Under the pieces are notes generated by a model, which searched no databases, was not told the origin of the DNA, and worked only from the letters and a program-made list of their open reading frames with translations. DNA of 5,627 nucleotides from Flavobacteriaceae bacterium (GTDB taxonomy: Bacteria > Bacteroidota > Bacteroidia > Flavobacteriales > Flavobacteriaceae): NCBI GenBank assembly GCA_018623955.1, contig JAAZUX010000058.1, forward strand, positions 1-5,627, read 5' to 3'. Shown piece by piece: positions 1-4,619 of the stretch. A program made the position numbers and the translations under genes. Position 1 is the first letter of the stretch; every line of letters starts with the position of its first letter.

Positions 1-1257
1 AAAAAAATCAATTTGTTCAAGAAAAGCTGTGTTTTTGGCCAAAACAGCCATTTCCCTGTTGATCTCCATGATTTTTTCCATTTGATCTGCCCGTTCTAAT
101 GAAGGCTTAATGCTGAGGTTTACAATCGTAGTAGTGGGATATTTGCGATGGATTTTTTCGATCAGTATTTTGATTTTTTCGACAATCTTTGCCGCTGTCC
201 ATCCCAAACTCAAATCATTGCCTCCCAAGTATAAAACAATTGCCTTGGGTGCCCCGAAAGTGAACAAACGTTCAAAATGCTGGGAAAGTGAACTGATAAA
301 AGCACCTCCAAATCCCAGATTTAGGGTATTGGCTTGGGGAAAATCCTTTTCAAGGCTCTTCCACACGCGTATGGTTGAGCTGCCATAAACAACCACCAAA
401 TCGTCTTGTGATTTTATATCTTTTATCTGTTTTTCCAGTTGCGTAATTTCAGATTCAAACCCCTTTTGCTCGGCCAGCAAAACACTGACCCATTTTTTGT
501 ATTGCTGATTGAGGCTTGCCACGACCTGGGGAAGCTCGGGGTCGTTTTTATTGGTAATTCCCCTATCACTCATTCTAAAGGGTGGTTTGATCTCACATTT
601 GAAAGTATCCTGAGAGGCCAGGTTGTCAAAATTGGCCATTACCAGCGGTACAATCAAAGGCTGAGGGTCCATACAACAAGCCAATCTAAATATGCCGTGT
701 CTAAAAATACCGGGAGAATCCCCTGTTCTGTAGGAGTTACCCTCGGGACTGAAGACCAGTCCGGATCCTTGTCTTAGATGTTTTATGGCCTCGGGATAAA
801 AGGCTTTGTTGACCGATCTGATTTTGTCCGGGTCCAGCCCCTGCGGGAGAAATTTATTGGCATACACCCTGATGTATTTTAATCGCTCGTAATAGGCCCT
901 GTGGTTGTCTTCCTCCGGAAGCGAATGACGTACTACCCGGATGCCTGAATCCTTATAGTATTTGTCCAAAATCATACTGCTGATGAAGTGACTGTCCAAA
1001 GTGATCTGAAATCCCTCGTCTTCAGTATAATAAGAATGATTGTTCAGGTGGTTGTAAATGAAAATGGAGTTTTTTTGGTAAGGCAAATACTCAGATCCTT
1101 TGATTTGGATGTCGGTGAGTGAAAAAGCTTCGCGGATGCGATCTGTACAAAGTTGCCGGGCCGCCGAAGGAGGCAGGGATAAGGGTGCCTTAGAAACAGA
1201 TTGGTAGACCCGCTTTAGGGCCGATAGAAATTTTTTGTCTTGTTCCTTGACATCCAT
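1..1257 (-). CDS. Acyltransferase (PlsC-like) fused to SGNH/GDSL esterase, 3' end cut off by window
   Basis: An uninterrupted minus-strand frame of 419 codons runs from ATG at 1257 to the window edge without a stop. Residues about 50-230 resemble the PlsC/LPLAT acyltransferase fold: a NH-rich segment at 69-90, GIRVVR at 105-110, the acyl-acceptor-type block FSPEGNSYR at 169-177 (the FPEGTRS motif of the family) and IVPLVM at 202-207. Residues about 243-284 are charged and probably helical, a likely linker. From 287 an SGNH hydrolase begins: block I VVVYGSSTIRVW (nucleophile probably S294), block II NLGFGG at 313-318, block III GGND at 345-348, and SIKPSLER at 382-389, typical of one GDSL subfamily. 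The block V Asp-x-x-His would lie roughly 20-40 residues past the edge. No signal peptide or membrane segment is seen, so the protein is probably cytoplasmic or peripheral. The family knowledge suggests acyl transfer plus ester hydrolysis, perhaps in lipid remodelling; the substrate is unknown. The start is supported by a GGAG box 8 nt upstream. Confidence 0.85.
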   Translation of the reverse strand, partial: MDVKEQDKKFLSALKRVYQSVSKAPLSLPPSAARQLCTDRIREAFSLTDIQIKGSEYLPYQKNSIFIYNHLNNHSYYTEDEGFQITLDSHFISSMILDKYYKDSGIRVVRHSLPEEDNHRAYYERLKYIRVYANKFLPQGLDPDKIRSVNKAFYPEAIKHLRQGSGLVFSPEGNSYRTGDSPGIFRHGIFRLACCMDPQPLIVPLVMANFDNLASQDTFKCEIKPPFRMSDRGITNKNDPELPQVVASLNQQYKKWVSVLLAEQKGFESEITQLEKQIKDIKSQDDLVVVYGSSTIRVWKSLEKDFPQANTLNLGFGGAFISSLSQHFERLFTFGAPKAIVLYLGGNDLSLGWTAAKIVEKIKILIEKIHRKYPTTTIVNLSIKPSLERADQMEKIMEINREMAVLAKNTAFLEQIDFF

Positions 1258-1265
1258 ATTGTTAT

Positions 1266-1269
1266 CTCC
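1266..1269 (-). promoter_or_regulatory. Shine-Dalgarno GGAG of the acyltransferase-SGNH gene
   Basis: On the minus strand GGAG is followed by 8 nt and then ATG at 1257. It fixes the start codon. Such a clear ribosome binding site is not seen before the other genes here, whose leaders are AT-rich, as is common in Bacteroidota. Confidence 0.6.
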
Positions 1270-1276
1270 AGGGGAA

Positions 1277-1284
1277 CAAAAATA
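1277..1284 (-). promoter_or_regulatory. Candidate Bacteroidota -7 element (TATTTTTG)
   Basis: The octamer fits the TAnnTTTG consensus exactly and sits just upstream of the Shine-Dalgarno box, implying a leader of roughly 15 nt. No convincing TTG-type -33 element is found at the usual 17-23 nt distance, and the surrounding DNA is very A/T-rich, so the match may be fortuitous. Confidence 0.35.
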
Positions 1285-1428
1285 AAAAGTGAAAAAAAAG
1301 AACTTAATAAAAGTCCGAATTCATAACAAAGAATAATGTTTTCCCTAAAAAGAGCTTCTAAAAATTATCAATTAATCAATTTAAGGTCTACAGATTGTAA
1401 AAAGTTTTAAAATTATCCTCGAGTTTTG

Positions 1429-1436
1429 TAGCTTTA
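1429..1436 (+). promoter_or_regulatory. Candidate -7 element (TAGCTTTA) of the small lipoprotein gene
   Basis: TAGCTTTA matches TAnnTTTG except at the last base and lies 19 nt before the start codon. A GTTTTA stretch about 20 nt upstream could act as a weak -33 element. The rest of the 198-bp divergent gap (1258-1455) shows only A/T-rich sequence with no clear operator. Confidence 0.3.
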
Positions 1437-1455
1437 AGGATATAATATATTCAAA

Positions 1456-1917
1456 ATGAAAATATTAACTCTCACCACTGTAATGGCCTTGGCCATTGTT
1501 TCTTGTACATCTCCAGAAACATCTTCAAAAGCAATTGGCCTGGCCGGCGTTTGGGATCGGATAGGAACCGTTAACTATGAAGATGGAAAACCAAAAGACA
1601 CCCTTGCATCTGATGACAATTTCAAACAGGTAAAGGTTTACTCCACCGAATACTTTATGTTTGTCTCCAATGGAGAACAAATGGACTCCCTGGGCGTGGA
1701 TCAATTTATTGGATTCGCCGGCAATGGAAAATACGAAGTCAAAAACGATTCCCTGATTGAGTATATGAGCCATGGTACAGACAACTACCTCAAATGGATC
1801 CAAGGGGGGAACAACGTCTACCGGGTAAAATTAAGCCTGTCTGAAAATCATTACACACAGTATTGGCTTGATTCTTTGGGGAATGGAAGAGGCGAACTTT
1901 ACAAAAGAATGGAGTAA
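1456..1917 (+). CDS. Small secreted lipoprotein of unknown function
   Basis: The gene encodes 153 residues. The N-terminus is a lipoprotein signal peptide: one Lys, a hydrophobic stretch, then the lipobox I-V-S-C with the lipidated Cys at 17. The mature part starts with a Ser/Thr-rich spacer and then L-A-G-V-W-D at 29-34, reminiscent of the opening of lipocalin-like small lipoproteins (a G-x-W start followed by alternating beta strands). Predicted strands such as KQVKVYSTEYFMFVSN and GKYEVKNDSLIEYM fit a small beta barrel. I do not recognise a named family with certainty, and no catalytic motif is evident. After Cys there is no clear acidic Bacteroidota surface-export signal, so it may face the periplasm. 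An AAGGA stretch at 1436-1440 is too far from the ATG to be a strong ribosome binding site. It is probably monocistronic, with a terminator 24 nt after the stop codon. Confidence 0.85.
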   Translation: MKILTLTTVMALAIVSCTSPETSSKAIGLAGVWDRIGTVNYEDGKPKDTLASDDNFKQVKVYSTEYFMFVSNGEQMDSLGVDQFIGFAGNGKYEVKNDSLIEYMSHGTDNYLKWIQGGNNVYRVKLSLSENHYTQYWLDSLGNGRGELYKRME

Positions 1918-1941
1918 TCCCGGGATTTAACTTTTAGCATC

Positions 1942-1968
1942 ATCTCCCCGATTGGGGAGATTTTTTTT
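1942..1968 (+). terminator. Strong rho-independent terminator of the small lipoprotein gene
   Basis: An 8-bp perfect stem ATCTCCCC/GGGGAGAT with a GATT loop is followed by a run of eight T (1961-1968). It separates the lipoprotein transcript from the DUF3500 gene downstream, so that gene needs its own promoter. Confidence 0.9.
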
Positions 1969-1981
1969 AGTCCTACTCTAA

Positions 1982-1997
1982 TAATTTGCTACATTTA
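1982..1997 (+). promoter_or_regulatory. Candidate promoter -7 region of the DUF3500 gene
   Basis: Two overlapping candidates lie between the terminator and the start codon: TAATTTG (1982-1988, one base short of TAnnTTTG) and TACATTTA (1990-1997, one mismatch). Only 44 nt separate the terminator T-run from the ATG, so a promoter must be within or near this stretch unless the gene depends on read-through. Confidence 0.3.
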
Positions 1998-2012
1998 AAT
2001 AAACTTATTGGG

Positions 2013-3017
2013 ATGAAAAAACTGTTGTTTATTTATTTTTTGGGCTGGGGATTGGCTGTGGCACAAAAGCCTTTTGAACCGCTTGCTCTGGCCAACGACC
2101 TGCTCAGCAGCCTGACTGCCGACCAAAAAGAGGTGGTTTCTTTTGCCTTGGAAGACCCTGCCAAAACCCGCTGGCACTACCTGCCCCACGACTCATTTGC
2201 TCGTGAAGGCCTTCCCCTTTCAGAAATGAGTCCGGAGCAGATCGACAAAACTTACAACTTACTGGAAAACTACCTCAGCGAAAGTGGTTACGACCAGATG
2301 CAACAGATCATCGATCTGGAAAACTATCTGGCGGTGGTGGAAAACAATCCAAAAAAAAGGGACCCCAAAAAGTACTATATCGCCTTTTATGGTACTCCAC
2401 ACCAAGATTCTCTTTGGGCCTGGTCTTTTGAAGGTCATCACATTTCTCTGAATTTTACGATCACTGCCAAAGCGATTTCTTTTGCCCCGGCCTTTTGGGG
2501 GTCCAACCCCGGCATCGTCCCCGACGGGCCGGAAAAAGGAAAGATCGTATTGAAAATCGACCACAATCTGGGTTTGGAACTGGTGAATTCCCTCAGTCCT
2601 AAACAAAGATCCATCACCCTGATCAGCCCCAAAACCTATGGGGAGATTTTGACGAGCAATCAGGCAGCAGTCCAATTCATCCAAAACAACGGGATTCCCT
2701 ATGGACTACTGCAAACCCCGCAACAGCAATTGCTGAAAAAAATCGTTTACCACCACCTGGACCGTATGGAAAAACCTGTTTCACAAAAAACCCGCCAACT
2801 GCTCGAAAAGGAAAACTGGAACGAAATCACCTTTAGCTGGGCCGGAAAAACCAAAAAATTAAAAGCCCATTACTACCGTATTCAGGGACAAAGCTTTTTG
2901 ATCGAATACGACAATTCCCAAAACAACGGAAACCACATCCATGCGGTTTGGCGGGAATTTAAAAGGGATTTTGGCAAAGACCTGATCCGGGAACACTATC
3001 TTAAGGAGGGACACTAA
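2013..3017 (+). CDS. Secreted DUF3500 family protein
   Basis: The protein has 334 residues. ATG at 2013 is chosen because it opens a standard Sec signal peptide (M-K-K, a hydrophobic core, likely cleavage after A-V-A17 before Q18); an upstream in-frame TTG at 1986 would add nine polar residues and lies in the promoter region. The DUF3500 family is recognised from W-S-F-E-G-H-H-I-S-L-N-F at 137-148 and the C-terminal signature YDNSQNNGNHIHAVWREF at 299-316 followed by DFGKDL. The conserved His pairs (142-143, 308 and 310) and the Asp/Asn-rich loop look like a metal or ligand site; that is an inference. The biochemical role of the family is not established to my knowledge. No lipobox is present, so the product should be soluble in the periplasm or outside. 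The coding region is richer in C and G than the gaps around it. It appears to be monocistronic and is convergent with the genes to its right. Confidence 0.9.
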   Translation: MKKLLFIYFLGWGLAVAQKPFEPLALANDLLSSLTADQKEVVSFALEDPAKTRWHYLPHDSFAREGLPLSEMSPEQIDKTYNLLENYLSESGYDQMQQIIDLENYLAVVENNPKKRDPKKYYIAFYGTPHQDSLWAWSFEGHHISLNFTITAKAISFAPAFWGSNPGIVPDGPEKGKIVLKIDHNLGLELVNSLSPKQRSITLISPKTYGEILTSNQAAVQFIQNNGIPYGLLQTPQQQLLKKIVYHHLDRMEKPVSQKTRQLLEKENWNEITFSWAGKTKKLKAHYYRIQGQSFLIEYDNSQNNGNHIHAVWREFKRDFGKDLIREHYLKEGH

Positions 3018-3018
3018 G

Positions 3019-3038
3019 AAAAAGGCCTGGTTTAGGCC
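3019..3038 (-). terminator. Weak minus-strand intrinsic terminator
   Basis: Read on the minus strand, the stem GGCCT/AGGCC with a 5-nt loop AAACC is followed by five T. The stem is short but all but one pair are G-C. It lies directly after the end of the decayed frame on the minus strand and just past the stop of the convergent DUF3500 gene, so it probably is the retained terminator of the lost gene. It also may end read-through from the DUF1080 gene. On the plus strand there is no T-run after the stem. Confidence 0.5.
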
Positions 3039-3049
3039 ATGCTACGGGC

Positions 3050-3379
3050 TTAGGCATTTGGGAGGCTGATCTTTTGGCTTTTGCCCAGGGTTTTGATCTC
3101 CAGCTATAGTTGGGCGGCCGCTTCGGCTTTTTTAAATTGACCATCAACCCCCAGGTTGTTGTTTCCGCTTTTGACCCTAAAATCTGAAGGGGAGACTTTA
3201 TGTGATTTAAGTCGGTTCCATTGGGCATCCAGCACCCACAATTGATCCCCGCCCTTGTATTGCAAACGCTGACCCTTTTTTAAACTCAGGGGCAGTTGGA
3301 TTTTATGATTATGATTGATCTCAAGGCTGATCTCGCTGATCGCTGCGTTTTCTGCGCTGAGGACAAACTGCAGGACTGG
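3050..3379 (-). pseudogene. Decayed 3' end of a larger gene (beta-rich C-terminal domain), with in-frame TAG
   Basis: On the minus strand, 91 sense codons (3379 to 3107) are followed by TAG (3104-3106), 17 more protein-like codons and a final TAA (3050-3052). There is no start codon, and a TGA at 3380-3382 closes the frame upstream. The translation is convincingly protein-like: SLKKGQRLQYKGGDQLWVLD, then SDFRVKSGNNNLGVDGQF, and after the stop LEIKTLGKSQKISLP. Patterns such as 'L-K-x-G-x-x-L-x-Y-x-G-G' and a closing 'L-E-I-K-T-x-G' recall the C-terminal beta-sandwich of carbohydrate-active proteins in Bacteroidota; this is an impression, not an identification. The 5' part seems to have been deleted at or near 3380. 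It is oriented like the DUF1080 gene and lies 70 bp beyond that gene's stop, so it may be the relic of a third member of the same gene group. The rest of 3018-3449 holds only a weak terminator and A/T-rich spacer. Confidence 0.6.
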
Positions 3380-3449
3380 TCATGGCTGAAGAACCGATCT
3401 GGGAGTATATTGGGTAGTTAATAAATAAATTCTGTAATCAAAAGTCCAA

Positions 3450-4346
3450 TCAATATATACATAGGGAATTGTCGGCTTTGACAAAATAGGATTTATAGTT
3501 TTTGGCTTTGTGGTCTTTACAACCGCAAAGGTCAAGGAGTCGAATGTTTTTAAAATCAATGGGGTGGCTTTCGGCTTGAATGGAGATATGGCCTTGGGTA
3601 AGGATCTCACCTGCTTTGGCGATCCAGTGGTCTTTGCTTTGAACCACCCCGCGGGAAGTCCAGTCATTATCGCCCATTTTGGGGTTGGTAAAACCACCGC
3701 CGATCTGGGGGCTTTGGTATTTTAAAACCGTATCGTTTTCGATCAGGTGGGTGATGCTTTCCCCGCCCAATACGACCACCTCGGCACTGACCCAGCGGTC
3801 GCCGTGATAGGTTTTGGAATTGGAGGAAATGCAGTGTCGGTAATCGACTTTGCCGTCCATGACCAGGGCGGTGCCGGGGGTACAGACGTTTCCGGTGGGG
3901 CGTTCCCCTGCTCCCAGTCCACCGAGTAATTGGATTTCGATGGAAACTGGGAAATACTGTCCGTAGTCATTGCTTTTGGCTGATTGGGAATGCAACATGA
4001 TACCGCTATTGCGGACATTCCAGTCCTCACCTCCCGGGACTTGCTCGCCCGAAAACCGATAGTCGAATCGCAGTTTGTAATAGGAGTAGGGTTTTTTGTA
4101 ATACATATGAGCATAGGCACCCTCAAAGGAGTCGTATTGGTCATAGGCAATGCGGATCATGCTGTCTTGTACCCTAAAGGTATTGCGGTGGTTGACATTG
4201 AGGTCTTGGTTGGCAAACTTGATGGTCCAATCAGACAGATCAGTCCCGTTAAAAAGAGGGATCCATTCTTCTTTTTCGGAAGTATCAGGGGCCTTACAGG
4301 AAAACAATCCCACCATCAGTAAAATAAAAAAAGTGTGGCGTATCAT
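3450..4346 (-). CDS. DUF1080 / 3-keto-disaccharide hydrolase-like lipoprotein with C-terminal Cys repeat
   Basis: The protein has 298 residues. ATG at 4346 is the first in-frame ATG and starts a lipoprotein leader with lipobox L14-F-S-C17; a longer frame from TTG at 4451 would add 35 residues before the leader and is rejected. The DUF1080 domain (about 28-272) is shown by W-I-P-L-F-N-G-T-D-L-S-D-W at 28-40, NSGIMLHS at 113-120, SIEIQLLGG at 135-143 and GNVCTPGTALV from 153. The family adopts a concanavalin-like beta-jelly roll; some members hydrolyse 3-keto-glycosides, others have no known activity. Residues 274-298 form one copy of a 'GC-x-D-x-x-A-x-NY...DNS-x-C-x-Y' repeat (GC at 275-276, NY at 283-284, final Cys 296). 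The product is probably anchored in the outer membrane; Lys and acidic residues after Cys17 could favour surface export, but the match is partial. It lies downstream of, and may be co-transcribed with, the alpha/alpha-barrel gene. Its leader overlaps one arm of a 17-bp inverted repeat. Confidence 0.88.
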   Translation of the reverse strand: MIRHTFFILLMVGLFSCKAPDTSEKEEWIPLFNGTDLSDWTIKFANQDLNVNHRNTFRVQDSMIRIAYDQYDSFEGAYAHMYYKKPYSYYKLRFDYRFSGEQVPGGEDWNVRNSGIMLHSQSAKSNDYGQYFPVSIEIQLLGGLGAGERPTGNVCTPGTALVMDGKVDYRHCISSNSKTYHGDRWVSAEVVVLGGESITHLIENDTVLKYQSPQIGGGFTNPKMGDNDWTSRGVVQSKDHWIAKAGEILTQGHISIQAESHPIDFKNIRLLDLCGCKDHKAKNYKSYFVKADNSLCIY

Positions 4347-4355
4347 CTTCAATTC

Positions 4356-4369
4356 ATTTGTATACAAAT
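4356..4369. promoter_or_regulatory. 14-bp perfect palindrome, candidate operator before the DUF1080 gene
   Basis: ATTTGTATACAAAT is its own reverse complement and lies 9 nt upstream of the DUF1080 start codon. On the minus strand it overlaps TAATTTG, the only -7-like sequence near the gene, so a bound regulator would be expected to block initiation. Its core resembles TTGTATACAA operators known for some GntR-type sugar regulators; which regulator binds here is unknown. Confidence 0.45.
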
Positions 4370-4434
4370 TAATCAATTGTTCTAAATGAGGTTCATTAAA
4401 GCGGATAAAAAAGAATTTTCTTACAAGATCGGTT

Positions 4435-4469
4435 CCTGTAAATTTTGTCAATTATTCAATATTTACAGG
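4435..4469. repeat. Inverted repeat, 9-bp arms (CCTGTAAAT / ATTTACAGG)
   Basis: The two arms are perfect and separated by 17 nt; inside them TTG and CAA add three further pairs after one T-T mismatch. It lies about 90-125 bp upstream of the DUF1080 start and close to the centre of the segment bounded by the 17-bp repeat. It could be a regulator site or an RNA hairpin in a read-through transcript. It has no T-run and is not a terminator. Confidence 0.5.
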
Positions 4470-4584
4470 CATTTATATGGGCTCTTCAAAAAGAATCGGT
4501 CTTTTTTTTAGGAATCTCAAAAAGAAAACTTCGGTTTTGCATTTCCTTTTGACTAATGTGACCAATTGGTAATTTTATGTCAAA

Positions 4585-4613
4585 TTGTTTTCCTGTAAGG
4601 AAAATTATATTTG
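4585..4613 (+). promoter_or_regulatory. Promoter-like sequence on the plus strand (TTG - 18 nt - TATATTTG)
   Basis: The -7 octamer TATATTTG matches TAnnTTTG exactly and the TTG at 4585-4587 has a permitted 18-nt spacing, the best promoter match in the window. A 7-bp inverted repeat TTTTCCT/AGGAAAA fills the spacer. Transcription would start near 4620 and meet the terminator at once, so no gene is served in the present orientation; it may be a chance match in A/T-rich DNA. Confidence 0.3.
4588..4604. repeat. Short inverted repeat (TTTTCCT-GTA-AGGAAAA)
   Basis: Two perfect 7-bp arms flank a 3-nt centre. It overlaps most of the right arm of the 17-bp repeat and sits 16 nt beyond the stop of the minus-strand gene to its right. 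On the minus strand no T-run follows, so it is at best a weak transcript-end hairpin. Confidence 0.45.
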
Positions 4614-4619
4614 TTTTTG

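Larger units (their letters stand above)
4292..4600. repeat. 309-bp segment bounded by a 17-bp perfect inverted repeat
   Basis: CCTTACAGGAAAACAAT at 4292-4308 recurs as its exact reverse complement at 4584-4600. The left arm encodes the DUF1080 lipobox region L-F-S-C-K; the right arm is intergenic. The 275 bp between them contain the gene's first 13 codons, its palindromic candidate operator, and a further inverted repeat near the centre. The arms could be recombination sites, could pair in a read-through mRNA, or could be coincidental. No recombinase gene is in the window. Confidence 0.5.

Noticed and set aside
110..777. Plus-strand open frames at 110-388 and 439-777
   Set aside because: They lie wholly inside the minus-strand acyltransferase-SGNH gene, whose translation shows clear family motifs; the plus-strand products have no recognisable features.
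3001..3228. 75-residue minus-strand open frame across the end of the DUF3500 gene
   Set aside because: It is a different frame from the protein-like relic in the same DNA, is Pro/Lys/Trp-rich without pattern, and overlaps the DUF3500 stop.
3743..4150. Minus-strand frame of 135 codons inside the DUF1080 gene
   Set aside because: Same-strand shadow of the DUF1080 gene; the translation is low in hydrophobic pattern and rich in Pro/Thr/Ser.
4347..4451. 35-residue N-terminal extension of the DUF1080 protein from TTG at 4451
   Set aside because: It would place the lipoprotein leader inside the protein; ATG at 4346 gives a normal leader and the extension covers the candidate operator.
4488..4509. 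AAAAAGA/TCTTTTT hairpin followed by T-run on the plus strand
   Set aside because: The stem is almost all A-T with an A-tract and T-tract that occur readily by chance in this gap; too weak to call a terminator.
4486..4526. Direct repeat TCAAAAAGAA (4486-4495 and 4517-4526)
   Set aside because: Low-complexity A-rich 10-mer; two copies 31 bp apart are not remarkable in this A/T-rich gap.
4561..4570. 10-bp palindrome ACCAATTGGT
   Set aside because: Short, and no promoter or gene start is placed to use it; could be chance.
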